From: Nematostella vectensis
Taxonomy: Eukaryota; Cnidaria; Anthozoa; Actiniaria; Edwardsiidae
NCBI RefSeq assembly: GCF_932526225.1
Contig: NC_064043.1
Coordinates: 6,813,501-6,873,500, forward strand
Reading direction: 5' to 3'
DNA: 60,000 nucleotides
In this document: positions 31,701 to 45,185 of the stretch, one piece after another
How the letters are laid out: every line of letters begins with the position of its first letter
Numbering within the stretch: the first letter of the stretch is position 1
Position numbers and translations under genes: made by a program
The notes under the pieces: model-generated
Database searches by the model: none
What the model was told of the DNA's origin: nothing
What the model saw: only the letters and a program-made list of their open reading frames with translations

Positions 31701-34700
31701 TCCCTTCCTCCCCCATCCCCTAGCACACCTACTGGAACTGCACCCTTCCTCCCCTCATCCCCTAACACACCTACGGAAACTGCTCCCTTCCTCCCCCATC
31801 CCCTAGCACACCTACTGGAACTGCACCCTTCCTCCCCCATCCCCTAGCACACCTACTGAAACTGCTTCCTTCCTCCCCCATCCCCTAGCACACCTAATGG
31901 AACTGCACCCTTCCTCCCCTCATCCCCTAGCACACCTATTCAAGCTGCACCCTTCCTCCCCCCATCCCCTAGCACACCTACTGGAACTGCACCCTTCCTC
32001 CCCCATCCCCTAACACACCTACTGGAACTGCACCCTTCCTCCCCCATCCCCTAACATACCTACTGGAACTGCACCCTTCCTCCCCTCATCCCCTAACATA
32101 CCTACTGGAACTGCAACCTTCCTCCCCTCATCCCCTAGCACACCTACTGGAATTGCACCCTTCCTCCCCCCATCCCCTAACACACCTACTGGAATTGCAC
32201 CCTTCCTCCCCCCATCCCCTAACACACCTACTGGAACTGCACCCTTCCTCCCCCCATCCCCTAGCACACCTACTGGAACTGCACCCTTCCTCCCCCATCC
32301 CCTAACACACCTGCTGGAACTGCACCCTTCCTCCCCCATCCCCTAACACACCTACTGGAACTGCACCCTTCCTCCCCCATCCCCTAACACACCTACTGGA
32401 ACTGCTTCCTTCCTCCCCCATTCCCTAACACACCTACTGGAACTGCACCCTTCCTCCCCCATCCCCTAACACACCTACTGGAACTGCTCCCTTCCTCCCC
32501 CATCCCCTAACACACCTACTCGAACTGCACCCTTCCTCCCCCATCCCCTAGCACACCTACTGGAACTGCACCCTTCCTCCCCCATCCCCTAGCACACCTA
32601 CTGGAATTGCACCCTTCCTCCCCCATCCCCTAGCACACCTACTGGAACTGCACTCTTCCTCCCCCCATCCCCCTAACACACCTACTGGGACTGCTCCCTT
32701 CCTCCCCCATCCCCTAACACACCTACTGGAACTGCACCCTTCCTCCCCCATCCCCTAGCACACCTACTGGAACTGCACCCTTCCTCCCCCATCCCCTAGC
32801 ACACCTACTGGAATTGCACCCTTCCTCCCCCCATCCCCTAACACACCTACTGGAACTGCTCCCTTCCTCCCCCATCCCCTAACACACCTACTGGAACTGA
32901 ACCCTTCCTCCCCCCATCCCCTAACACACCTACTGGAACTGCTCCCTTCCTCACCCCATCCCCTAGCACACCTACTGGAACTGCACTCTTCCTCCCCCAT
33001 CCCCTAGCACACCTACTGGAACTGCTCCCTTCCTCCCCCATCCCCTAACACACCTATTGGAACTGCACCCTTCCTCCCCCCATCCCCTAGCACACCTACT
33101 GAAACTGCTCCCTTCCTCCCCCATCCCCTAGCACACCTACTGGAACTGCACCCTTCCTCCCCTCATCCCCTAACACACCTACTGAAACTGCTCCCTTCCT
33201 CCCCCATCCCCTAGCACACCTACTGGAACTGCACCCTTCCTCCCCCATCCCCTAGCACACCTACTGAAACTGCTCCCTTCCTCCCCCATCCCCTAGCACA
33301 CCTAATGGAACTGCACCCTTCCTCCCCTCATCCCCTAGCACACCTATTCAAGCTGCACCCTTCCTCCCCCCATCCCCTAGCACACCTACTGGAACTGCAC
33401 CCTTCCTCCCCCATCCCCTAACACACCTACTGGAACTGCACCCTTCCTCCCCCATCCCCTAACATACCTACTGGAACTGCACCCTTCCTCCCCTCATCCC
33501 CTAACATACCTACTGGAACTGCAACCTTCCTCCCCTCATCCCCTAGCACACCTACTGGAACTGCACCCTTCCTCCCCCCATCCCCTAGCACACCTACTGG
33601 AACTGCACCCTTCCTCCCCCATCCCCTAACACACCTGCTGGAACTGCACCCTTCCTCCCCCATCCCCTAACACACCTACTGGAACTGCACCCTTCCTCCC
33701 CCATCCCCTAACACACCTACTGGAACTGCACCCTTCCTCCCCCATCCCCTAACACACCTACTGGAACTGCACCCTTCCTCCCCCATCCCCTAACACACCT
33801 ACTGGAACTGCTTCCTTCCTCCCCCATCCCCTAACACACCTACTCGAACTGCACCCTTCCTCCCCCATCCCCTAGCACACCTACTGGAACTGCACCCTTC
33901 CTCCCCCATCCCCTAGCACACCTACTGGAATTGCACCCTTCCTCCCCCATCCCCTAGCACACCTACTGGAACTGCACTCTTCCTCCCCCCATCCCCCTAA
34001 CACACCTACTGGGACTGCTCCCTTCCTCCCCCATCCCCTAACACACCTACTGGAACTGCACCCTTCCTCCCCCATCCCCTAGCACACCTACTGGAACTGC
34101 ACCCTTCCTCCCCCATCCCCTAGCACACCTACTGGAATTGCACCCTTCCTCCCCTCATCCCCTAACATACCTACTGGAACTGCACCCTTCCTCCCCTATC
34201 ACACCTATTCAAGCTGCACCCTTCCTCACCACATCCCCTAACATACCTACTGGAATTGCACCCTTCCTCCCCTCATCCCCTAACATACCTTCTGGAATTG
34301 CACCCTTCCTCCCCCCATCCCCTAGCACACCTACTGGAATTGCACCCTTCCTCCCCCCATCCCCTAACACACCTACTGGAACTGCACCCTTCCTCCCCCA
34401 TCCCCTAGCACACCTACTGGAATTGCATTCTTCCTCCCCCATCCCCTAGCACACCTACTGGAACTGCACTCTTCCTCCCCCCATCCCCTAGCACACCTAC
34501 TGGAATTGCACCCTTCCTCCCCTCATCCCCTAACATACCTACTGGAATTGCACCCTTCCTCCCCCCATCCCCTAGCACACCTACTGGAATTGCACCCTTC
34601 CTCCCCCCATCCCCTAACACACCTACTGGGACTGCACCCTTCCTCCCCCCATCCCCTAGCACACCTACTGGGACTGCACCCTTCCTCCCCTCATCCCCTA

Positions 34701-37700
34701 ACACACCTACTGGAACTGCACTCTTCCTCCCCCCATCCCCTAACACACCTACTGGAACTGCACTCTTCCTCCCCCCATCCCCTAACACACCTACTGGAAC
34801 TGCACCCTTCCTCCCCCCATCCCCTAACACACCTACTGGAACTGCACCCTTCCTCCCCCAATCCCCTAACACACCTACTGGGACTGCACCCTTCCTCCCC
34901 CCATCCCCTAGCACACCTACTGGGACTGTACCCTTCCTCCCCTCATCCCTAACACACCTACTGGAACTGCACTCTTCCTCCCCCATCCCCTAGCACACCT
35001 ACTGGAACTGCACCCTTCCTCCCCCCATCCCCTAGCACACCTACTGGGACTGCACCCTTCCTCCCCCCATCCCCTAGCACACCTACTGGAACTGCACCCT
35101 TCCTCCCCTCATCCCCTAACACACCTACTGGAACTGCACTCTTCCTCCCCCCATCCCCTAACACACCTACTGGAACTGCACCCTTCCTCCCCTCATCCCC
35201 TAACACACCTACTGGAACTGCACTCTTCCTCCCCCCATCCCCTAGCACACCTACTGGAACTGCTCCCTTCCTCCCCCATCCCCTAGCACACCTACTGGAA
35301 CTGCTCCCTTCCTCCCCCATCCCCTAACACACCTACTGGAACTGCTCCCTTCCTCCCTAATCCCCTAACACACCTACTGGAACTGCACCCTTCCTCCCCC
35401 CATCCCCTAACACACCTACTGGAACTGCACCCTTCCTCCCCCCATCCCCTAACACACCTACTGGAACTGCACCCTTCCTCCCCCCATCCCCTAGCACACC
35501 TACTGGAACTGCACCCTTCCTCCCCCATCCCCTAACACACCTACTGGAACTGCACCCTTCCTCCCCCATCCCCTAACACACCTACTGGAACTGCACTCTT
35601 CCTCCCCCATCCCCTAACACACCTACTGGAACTGCTCCCTTCCTCCCCCATCCCCTAACACACCTACTGGAACTGCTCCCTTCCTCCCCCATCCCCTAAC
35701 ACACCTACTCGAACTGCACCCTTCCTCCCCCATCCCCTAGCACACCTACTGGAACTGCACCCTTCCTCCCCCATCCCCTAGCACACCTACTGGAATTGTA
35801 CCCTTCCTCCCCCATCCCCTAGCACACCTACTGGAACTGCACTCTTCCTCCCCCCATCCCCTAACACACCTACTGGGACTGCTCCCTTCCTCCCCCATCC
35901 CCTAACACACCTACTGGAACTGCACCCTTCCTCCCCCATCCCCTAGCACACCTACTGGAACTGCACCCTTCCTCCCCCATCCCCTAGCACACCTACTGGA
36001 ATTGCACCCTTCCTCCCCTCATCCCCTAACATACCTACTGGAACTGCACCCTTCCTCCCCTATCACACCTATTCAAGCTGCACCCTTCCTCACCCCATCC
36101 CCTAACATACCTACTGGAATTGCACCCTTCCTCCCCTCATCCCCTAACATACCTACTGGAATTGCACCCTTCCTCCCCCCATCCCCTAGCACACCTACTG
36201 GAATTGCACCCTTCCTCCCCCCATCCCCTAACACACCTACTGGAACTGCACCCTTCCTCCCCCATCCCCTAGCACACCTACTGGAATTGCATTCTTCCTC
36301 CCCCATCCCCTAGCACACCTACTGGAACTGCACTCTTCCTCCCCCCATCCCCTAACACACCTACTGGAACTGCACCCTTCCTCCCCCCATCCCCTAGCAC
36401 ACCTACTGGAATTGCACCCTTCCTCCCCTCATCCCCTAACATACCTACTGGAATTGCACCCTTCCTCCCCCCATCCCCTAGCACACCTACTGGAATTGCA
36501 CCCTTCCTCCCCCCATCCCCTAACACACCTACTGGGACTGCACCCTTCCTTCCCCCATCCCCTAGCACACCTACTGGGACTGCACCCTTCCTTCCCTCAT
36601 CCCCTAACACACCTACTGGAATTGCACCCTTCCTCCCCCATCCCCTAACACACCTACTGGGACTGCACCCTTCCTCCCCCCATCCCCTAGCACACCTACT
36701 GGGACTGCACCCTTCCTCCCCTCATCCCCTAACACACCTACTGGAACTGCACTCTTCCTCCCCCCATCCCCTAACACACCTACTGGAACTGCACTCTTCC
36801 TCCCCCCATCCCCTAACACACCTACTGGAACTGCACCCTTCCTCCCCCCATCCCCTAACACACCTACTGGAACTGCACCCTTCCTACCCCCATCCCCTAA
36901 CACACCTACTGGGACTGCACCCTTCCTCCCCCCATCCCCTAGCACACCTACTGGGACTGTACCCTTCCTCCCCTCATCCCTAACACACCTACTGGAACTG
37001 CACTCTTCCTCCCCCCATCCCCTAGCACACCTACTGGAACTGCACCCTTCCTCCCCCCATCCCCTAGCACACCTACTGGGACTGCACCCTTCCTCCCCCC
37101 ATCCCCTAGCACACCTACTGGAACTGCAACCTTCCTCCCCTCATCCCCTAACACACCTACTGGAACTGCACTCTTCCTCCCCCCATCCCCTAACACACCT
37201 ACTGGAACTGCACCCTTCCGCCCCTCATCCCCTAACACACCTACTGGAACTGCACTCTTCCTCCCCCCATCCCCTAGCACACCTACTGGAACTGCTCCCT
37301 TCCTCCCCCATCCCCTAGCACACCTACTGGAACTGCTCCCTTCCTCCCCCATCCCCTAACACACCTACTGGAACTGCTCCCTTCCTCCCTAATCCCCTAA
37401 CACACCTACTGGAACTGCACCCTTCCTCCCCCCATCCCCTAACACACCTACTGGAACTGCACCCTTCCTCCCCCCATCCCCTAACACACCTACTGGAACT
37501 GCACCCTTCCTCCCCCCATCCCCTAGCACACCTACTGGAACTGCACCCTTCCTCCCCCATCCCCTAACACACCTACTGGAACTGCACCCTTCCTCCCCCA
37601 TCCCCTAACACACCTACTGGAACTGCACTCTTCCTCCCCCATCCCCTAACACACCTACTGGAACTGCTCCCTTCCTCCCCCATCCCCTAACACACCTACT

Positions 37701-39560
37701 GGAACTGCTCCCTTCCTCCCCCATCCCCTAACACACCTACTCGAACTGCACCCTTCCTCCCCCATCCCCTAGCACACCTACTGGAACTGCACCCTTCCTC
37801 CCCCATCCCCTAGCACACCTACTGGAATTGTACCCTTCCTCCCCCATCCCCTAGCACACCTACTGGAACTGCACTCTTCCTCCCCCCATCCCCTAACACA
37901 CCTACTGGGACTGCTCCCTTCCTCCCCCATCCCCTAACACACCTACTGGAACTGCACCCTTCCTCCCCCATCCCCTAGCACACCTACTGGAACTGCACCC
38001 TTCCTCCCCCATCCCCTAGCACACCTACTGGAATTGCACCCTTCCTCCCCTCATCCCCTAACATACCTACTGGAACTGCACCCTTCCTCCCCTATCACAC
38101 CTATTCAAGCTGCACCCTTCCTCACCCCATCCCCTAACATACCTACTGGAATTGCACCCTTCCTCCCCTCATCCCCTAACATACCTACTGGAATTGCACC
38201 CTTCCTCCCCCCATCCCCTAGCACACCTACTGGAATTGCACCCTTCCTCCCCCCATCCCCTAACACACCTACTGGAACTGCACCCTTCCTCCCCCATCCC
38301 CTAGCACACCTACTGGAATTGCATTCTTCCTCCCCCATCCCCTAGCACACCTACTGGAACTGCACTCTTCCTCCCCCCATCCCCTAACACACCTACTGGA
38401 ACTGCACCCTTCCTCCCCCCATCCCCTAGCACACCTACTGGAATTGCACCCTTCCTCCCCTCATCCCCTAACATACCTACTGGAATTGCACCCTTCCTCC
38501 CCCCATCCCCTAGCACACCTACTGGAATTGCACCCTTCCTCCCCCCATCCCCTAACACACCTACTGGGACTGCACCCTTCCTTCCCCCATCCCCTAGCAC
38601 ACCTACTGGGACTGCACCCTTCCTTCCCTCATCCCCTAACACACCTACTGGAATTGCACCCTTCCTCCCCCATCCCCTAACACACCTACTGGGACTGCAC
38701 CCTTCCTCCCCCCATCCCCTAGCACACCTACTGGGACTGCACCCTTCCTCCCCTCATCCCCTAACACACCTACTGGAACTGCACTCTTCCTCCCCCCATC
38801 CCCTAACACACCTACTGGAACTGCACTCTTCCTCCCCCCATCCCCTAACACACCTACTGGAACTGCACCCTTCTTCCCCCCATCCCCTAACACACCTACT
38901 GGAACTGCACCCTTCCTACCCCCATCCCCTAACACACCTACTGGGACTGCACCCTTCCTCCCCCCATCCCCTAGCACACCTACTGGGACTGTACCCTTCC
39001 TCCCCTCATCCCTAACACACCTACTGGAACTGCACTCTTCCTCCCCCCATCCCCTAGCACACCTACTGGAACTGCACCCTTCCTCCCCCCATCCCCTAGC
39101 ACACCTACTGGGACTGCACCCTTCCTCCCCCCATCCCCTAGCACACCTACTGGAACTGCAACCTTCCTCCCCTCATCCCCTAACACACCTACTGGAACTG
39201 CACTCTTCCTCCCCCCATCCCCTAACACACCTACTGGAACTGCACCCTTCCGCCCCTCATCCCCTAACACACCTACTGGAACTGCACTCTTCCTCCCCCC
39301 ATCCCCTAGCACACCTACTGGAACTGCTCCCTTCCTCCCCCATCCCCTAGCACACCTACTGGAACTGCTCCCTTCCTCCCCCATCCCCTAACACACCTAC
39401 TGGAACTGCTCCCTTCCTCCCCCATCCCCTAACACACCTACTGGAACTGCACCCTTCCTCCCCCATCCCCTAGCACACCTACTGGAACTGCACTTTTCCT
39501 CCCCCCATCCCCTAGCACACCTACTGGAACTGCACTTTTCCTCCCCTCATCCTCTAGCAT
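28785..39560. repeat. Giant minisatellite, 41-42 bp unit, about 260 copies
   Basis: Every unit has the core CACCTACTGGAACTGCACCC then TTCCTCCCCC(C)ATCCCCTA(A/G)CA. A five- or six-C run switches the unit between 41 and 42 bp. Common variants are GCTCCC for GCACCC, ATTGC for ACTGC, and CTCATCC for CCCATCC. Higher-order repeats are obvious. Blocks starting near 34138, 36002 and 38034 repeat at about 1864 and 2032 bp. Earlier blocks near 29866, 31356 and 32764 repeat at about 1490 and 1408 bp. The strand is almost purely C-rich/A-T-poor. Many open frames result on both strands because 42 is a multiple of 3, but 41 bp units break frame repeatedly, so no protein is supported. It starts after a C-run that follows peptide gene 3. 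Confidence 0.97.
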
Positions 39561-39689
39561 GACATAGGCGTGTGTACCCTTATTTTCATATGTTCAAGTG
39601 TGAATGGTTCGACATGTTGACATAAGCTCAACATAACGACATGAAAATAACGACAAAGAGAAAAAAAACATGTTTTTTTTTATGTCATT

Positions 39690-39925
39690 ATGTCCATGTC
39701 GTTACGCCGGCCTTAAAAGAGTGCGCGCCACCTATGTTGTTGTGTCGTTATGTCATCATGTCGTTATGCCGGCCTTAAAAGAGTGCGCGCGCCTATGTTG
39801 TTGTGTCGTTATGTCATTATGTCCATGTCGTTATGTCGGCCTTAAAAGAGTGCGCGCGTCTATGTTGTTATGTCGGCCTTAAAAGAGTGCGCGCGCCCAT
39901 GTCGTTATGCCGTTATGTCACTAGT
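39690..39925. repeat. Short tandem repeat around CGGCCTTAAAAGAGTGCGCG
   Basis: Four copies of CGGCCTTAAAAGAGTGCGCG at spacings of roughly 61, 67 and 37 bp. They are separated by GTTATGTC-type sequence that also extends left to about 39600. Confidence 0.75.
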
Positions 39926-41178
39926 GTACACTAGGCATTACAGAGCGTCCCTTTATCAATTTAACACGTCCTGGAAAACCTTAAAAAAAAACGGCTTTTT
40001 AATACTTTTCTAGACGTGACTAAAAATACTGCTAAAATACTCGAGGCCAGCTTTAATGCTGAGTGCTTTAGTTATGATAATGCATTTAACAAACAACACA
40101 CAGAAAACGTACAAAATATGTATTTTTCATCGATAGCAATACAAATTGTAATACAAAAGCTCTATTTCCGGACAAAAAGTCCGCCATACAAAAGTATATA
40201 TATATATATTCTGACTATTGAAATACCATATGCGCGTACAAGATGCTGTCAGCAAATATACATCTTATAGAAGAAGCACTACATAAAAAAGCGCAAAGCA
40301 GCGTCGCACATATCGCGGCTTGTGGCACACGGACACACCTGTCCCAGGTATGACGGATGTGTCTGAAAATTTGGAACCGGGGCTCCCACTGTATTTATGC
40401 GCCCTCAGTCTATCCATAGTCCAGCGGACACAGTAGAACTTTGAACATTACAAACATTGCCATACCCCATTTCGAATTTTGAAGTCCGCAAAGAAACACT
40501 AATATTGCGTTTTGGGGTAATGCAAGCTCAAGGAAATATAGTTCAATCTTTCTGGTGTTCATTTTTAAAACATGGCCAATATGTGAGCTAAATACATTAC
40601 TGTAAAACAAAACTATATATAATTTCTGTTTTCCTATAATTCTACAAATAACCAGATATTTCTTGACTTTTTTCTCACTATTGATGTTTTCTACACCATT
40701 TTTTTCGCTTGAATTGTCACGTGATATAGTACGGTGTGATTGCTGCACTACGTTGCCGTCAATCATTTATGGGTTGCCTGTGGTAGCAAGCAGGTGTCCC
40801 TCTTGATCAAGCATGTTCTAGAAAAAAGGTACAAAACATCGTATGAAACGTCACAGCATCAAGGCATACAGTCAATTCTTTATTACAGCACGCTACCGTG
40901 GCCACCTTGACAGTTTTAGAGAAAATAGCCAATGAAAAATAAGTGAAACATACTATCTGATTGATAGGGAGCCTTACAACCAATCAAAGGCTATGGAAAA
41001 AGAAAAGAACACGACTAAAATCTACTAGCTTCGAAGTTAGCGTCAATCAAATCTATGATTCTCATCCTGATTGGCTTACTTTATCGCGCGCGCGTTGCGC
41101 TGTGAGCGCACACAGCACAGGCTGCCCGCCCTCGTTAGTGAAGGCACTGGGAACGAGGTTGTGTGGACTTGAGCTCAA
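39926..41178. other. Gene-poor stretch, with a GC-rich end
   Basis: The minus frame 40410-40766 (118 codons) has no recognised domain. The sequence becomes CpG-rich with CGCGCG runs at about 41083-41100, which could be a promoter for a plus-strand transcript, but no gene could be assembled. Confidence 0.45.
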
Positions 41179-41205
41179 ATATGTCAAAGGACATCCGAAT
41201 TCAGG
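41179..41205 (+). other. Possible 5' exon end with strong splice donor (weak)
   Basis: CATCCGAATTCAG|GTAAGTATG (donor at about 41206) is a near-perfect 5' splice site just after a CpG-rich stretch, with an ATG 27 nt upstream. The nearest acceptor (TTTCTTTCCTAG, about 41288) leads into a hAT-like MITE and a stop, so any real downstream exon lies elsewhere. Not a supported gene. Confidence 0.2.
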
Positions 41206-41310
41206 TAAGTATGTATGAGTTATATCTTTTCACTCCTGGGATAAACTTAGCTGTATCCATTAGTGTTGTGTGTTGTTTCTTTCCTAGAAGCTCAAATTTA
41301 CGAGTTTAGA

Positions 41311-41790
41311 CAGGGGCTCATAAGTAGGGGCAATCATCTGTATTATATAAATGTCACAGCGTTTCCTAGGATCAGGCTATTTTTAGACGCGCGCGCACAA
41401 ACGGGCCAATCAGCTTCTTTGACGTTGGTCGCGCGCGCGAGTGACGTGAGGCTGCACGCGCAAATTGCTGTTACGAAGAATATATTTTTATCTATCATCC
41501 GTCGGTTTTGTTTGTTTACCAAAAGAATTGCAAGCTAGAATTCAATGTCATAGGTAGGGTTGGATTCATATTAAAGAAGAGAGCAACAAAAAAAAGTACC
41601 GAAGAGGGAACATAGCTTTTTGTCTGAGACTACGCGTGCAGTTGAGCTCAGCCAAAACGTCAACACAAAGGTTGAATCTGATTGGCTCATCCGCGCGTCT
41701 CAAAATAGCCTGATCCTAGGAAACTCCGTGACACCTATATAGTACCAGAACATGATGAAGTTGATTGCCCCTAGTTATGAGCCCCTGGTT
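41311..41790. mobile_element. hAT-like MITE, TSD GTTTAGA
   Basis: Ends CAGGGGCTCATAA (from 41311) and TTATGAGCCCCTG (to about 41789) are perfect inverted repeats. Looser complementarity continues about 90 bp through CCTAGGATCAGGCTATTTT. GTTTAGA directly flanks both sides. CAGGGG ends with a 7-8 bp target duplication are typical of hAT elements. The interior holds CGCGCG runs and no transposase. Confidence 0.8.
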
Positions 41791-41929
41791 TAGAGCGATA
41801 TTAGTTTGTCGTTTATTTCTGTGTCATCAATAGGTGACTGCAAGCTGCGCGCTCAGGCTTTTGGCGGCAAAATAACAGCAACCAAAAGCAACTTATTCAG
41901 CGCTTACGAATAATAATATAAGGGGTGGA

Positions 41930-41985
41930 CCATTAGAAATTTGGGGAGGGGGTGGCAATTAAAAAAAAACGTGCATGGCCGATTC

Positions 41986-42021
<36 letters not shown>

Positions 42022-42140
42022 TGCAGAACTCCAAGCACTAAAAAAAACCCTTTCTGTTAAAAAAAATCCCACACATTCCGGGACCACGAAAAAAAAAAAT
42101 TACCACCCCCCCTCCCCAAATTTCTAATGGTGCACCCCGA
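41930..42140. mobile_element. Inverted-repeat element with A-rich core
   Basis: GGGGTGGACCATTAGAAATT (41930) and its near inverse AATTTCTAATGGTGCACCCC (to about 42138) bound a 210 bp unit. Its core is almost all A, including a pure A run of about 31 at 41989-42019. Confidence 0.75.
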
Positions 42141-42208
42141 ATAATAAATAACAATTATATAGCTTATACATCGCAGTTCTGAACGCTTAACAATTCAAAA
42201 GAATATTT

Positions 42209-42313
<105 letters not shown>

Positions 42314-42392
42314 TTGTACATTTATTAAATGTCATATACCATTTTAAAAAGACGTATTTTTAGCTGAGTATTATAACAATCAACATTTGAAC

Positions 42393-42710
42393 AAGAACGA
42401 ATTCTAAAGGGCAGCTTGCCCCACAGTCGGGGGCGGCCACTGAGAACGCACATTGGCCATAGGTAGGAAGGCTCTACAAGCCGTAAATGGTCCTTTGATG
42501 ACCGTAATGTCTTGAAGACAGAATTTTAGGATGTCTTGGAGATAAGAAGGACCAGAACCATTTAATGTTTTGTAAGTTACCAGGTCGATTTTGAAGATAA
42601 TTCTCTCTTCGACGGGAATCCAAAGAAGATCTTCGGTGATATGGACGTGTTTCTTGAGGCGCGCTATAATTCGAGTTGCAGCATTTTGAACTGACTGCCG
42701 CTATATCTAT
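42393..42710 (-). pseudogene. 3' fragment of a non-LTR retrotransposon reverse transcriptase (CR1/L2-like)
   Basis: Read on the minus strand, the translation contains SVQNAATRIIARLKKHVHIT, then WIPVEERIIFKIDLVTYKTL and SGPSYLQDIL. This is the conserved C-terminal end of CR1/L2-type LINE open reading frame 2 proteins. The 5' part is missing, as is usual for LINE insertions, and the element runs down to the (AAAT)n tract. It is a dead fragment. Confidence 0.7.
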
Positions 42711-45050
42711 GTCCCGTTTTTTTGTGCGCCAAAAAGAAGAAGTTACAAGACTGCGGAATAAAATTTATGTGGTACTCTTACTTATGTATTTTCTTATTTT
42801 AGTGATGTTTCGTATATAATAGAAGGCACCTTTAACAATAGTATTGACGTGTACGAAATAAGCCAGAATGATTTCTACAGAAAGAGTTTTGTTTCATTTT
42901 TTTTTTTTCGTTTTCTGGTGCGCGTGGCACAGTCATTTTCTGTGATTATTTTGGCTTGAATTGCCTCCCAGAAAGGTAACGTGTCTAATAGCGCAAGTCC
43001 TCTAATACTTAGAAGCCGGTCACATTCATCTAAAAGTGGTTTACATGATGGCTGTATAACGAATAAAAAATTACATGCCAAAATTGGAAAGGGGTTTCTA
43101 AAAGTTAGATAAGAGCAAGGTGTTAAAAATGTCCGTTTAATATTTTACCACTAAGACGTTATTGAGATTTTATTGAGTATTTTGCAATTTAGCCTTGGCT
43201 TGGTTGCTATTGCAATGAGCTTTAAATAAACGATCATCATTATAAATATTATTATTAAAATTTTGTTGTTATCAATTATCATTACAATTCTTCTGCGAAC
43301 CGATCAAAAGTTCTGGTATAACAATATCATCTCTTTTCTCCTTTTCCACCATCCATTGAAACGGGCTAGAAAAAAAACCCCGTGCCAATGAATAATTGAA
43401 AACTTTCAGTTTGGACTGTTAGACAATTTACACACCTAATGGGTAACAAGTTTTCTTGATGAGCAATCAAGTACGCCTTTTTTTATACACCGAGAATCCA
43501 TGTGGCGTAGCCCGCGGTGGTTCATGGGTAGCGTATAAAAGGCTGAATCCTTGTATCTGAAAGCCATGTGAATGTTCACAAGAACATGAACAGGAATTTA
43601 CGCTTATTTGCTTGATACCTATGAAGCAAATGCGGGTTATACAGATTGCGGGATACACAGATTCTCGGAGTGCAACCTAATTTGAAATAAGTGTATACGG
43701 CAGTTTCCTACTCTAGCTATCTCTTTTCTCGTACTCGCTTAATATCCTTTCTTCAAAATGCGCACAGCTCCAAATAAAAAAGTTGAAGTGCTCATGTATA
43801 AGGGCCTGGAGGATCTTGGGTGAAGGTCGGTAAAGCAGTCACCTACTTGCTTTGTTTTAAATTGAGTGTCGTGTCGCTTGAGAAATCAAAATTAAAATAC
43901 AGCACAGTAGAAGCAAAAGCAGGGGCGTAGCCAGGGGGGTGGCCTAGGGGGCCTGCCCCCCCTTTTAGAAGCCAAAAATAAAGCAAATGTATGAGGCATT
44001 ATCTAAAATACAGAAGAAAATGCCTTGAAAGTCCCTTTTGGGCCCCCTTCCTGTTAAAAATTCTGGCTACGCCGCTGAAAAGAGACTAAGATTAAAAGCG
44101 AGCTTTCGAGCAAGTCTGTTAGAGCACTTTTGGAAAGTAACTCGAACAACAGTTTCGCGAGCATTAAGAGTCTTTTGCTACCCTAACAGCTACGGAGAAG
44201 TTATCAAATTTACTTAAATCAAACCATGGGAAACGGCATTCGTGGTAGGCCGTGTACGAATCCTAAAACCTCAAACACAATAATAGGCCAAAATGACTAA
44301 AGTTTAATTAGTACGAAAATTAAAGAAAGGGGAAGTGAGCTGAGTAGCCAATGAGAGTTCAGCAATTCCCGCAGACGGTCTATCAAACAGGGATCCAACA
44401 GGTATAGATGAAATCCAAAGCAAGGGAGGAAGGGGTCCCTTAAACATCCGTCACCTTGGTACCAAAAGGCGCGTGTTCTTTATCGGGGGGTGGGAGGGGG
44501 TGGTACCCAAAGGCACGTGCTATTTATTTGGGGGGAGGGGTCGCAGGCACAGTTTTGCATTAAATGACGCTGTGTGCAAAAACCACAACGTAGTTGATTT
44601 TTTTCCTTAGTAATTCTTCATCTTTTCAGATTCCATAATGACTCGACTGCACGTGACAATATCAAACCCACAATGCCCTATTGGGGAATTGTGAATATGG
44701 GCACCTCGAGAAAGCACTTTCACCTGGTCACCGATTGGTTGCCCGAATAAAATCTAGGATACCTAAGAAAGCGCCGGTTTACAGGGTATGGGGTACGTGA
44801 ATACTGCCTAGACCAAACAACCAGCATCCGACATTTAAGTTGTAGTTAAGCCACGTTGTATCAGTGCGCAGTCGAGATGACTATCAGTATCCTTCCCAGT
44901 TGACCACAAAGCCTTGTGCAAACTGCGGTCGCTATTTTTAGCGCAGTTCTGCTCGGTTGACCACAAGACCAAAATAAGGCCGACGAAACGCTTTTCAACA
45001 TCATGCAACAAGTTATGCAAACAGTAAAACATTGATGAGCTCGGCGACGC
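42711..45050. other. Gene-poor stretch
   Basis: No supported exon. The minus frames at 42875-43081 and 43467-43658 have no domain. A MITE lies at 43920-44078. GC-rich partial repeats (GGTACCAAAAGGCGCGTG / GGTACCCAAAGGCACGTG) at about 44458 and 44501 form a direct pair. The last exon of the liprin gene may be hidden here or further left. Confidence 0.45.
43920..44078. mobile_element. MITE with CGTAGCCAG ends
   Basis: GCAGGGGCGTAGCCAGGGGG at the left and CTGGCTACGCCGCTG at the right form inverted termini around about 155 bp. A related sequence, CCCGTAGCCAGGGGG, occurs alone near 1966. Confidence 0.7.
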
Positions 45051-45056
45051 TACAAT

Positions 45057-45185
45057 GCTGGCACAGTGTGGATGGGGCTCAGAGTTGGCACAGTGTGGAT
45101 GGGGCTCAATGCTGGCACAGTGTGGATGGGGCTCAATGCTGGCACAGTGTGGATGGGGCTCAATGCTGGCACAGTGTGGATGGAA
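45057..45185. repeat. 27 bp minisatellite, 5 copies
   Basis: Unit GCTGGCACAGTGTGGATGGG plus GCTCAAT, near-perfect. Because 27 is a multiple of 3 it reads open on both strands (PHPHCASIE repeats on minus). No other support for coding. Confidence 0.85.

Noticed and set aside
28655-39384. Many open frames of 60-190 codons on both strands in the C-rich array
   Set aside because: They are produced by the 41-42 bp unit. Frames break wherever a 41 bp unit occurs, both strands are open alike, and there is no start context, domain or splice support.
40410-40766. 118-codon minus frame of unknown type
   Set aside because: No domain, no splice signals in phase, and AT-rich composition like the surrounding non-coding DNA.
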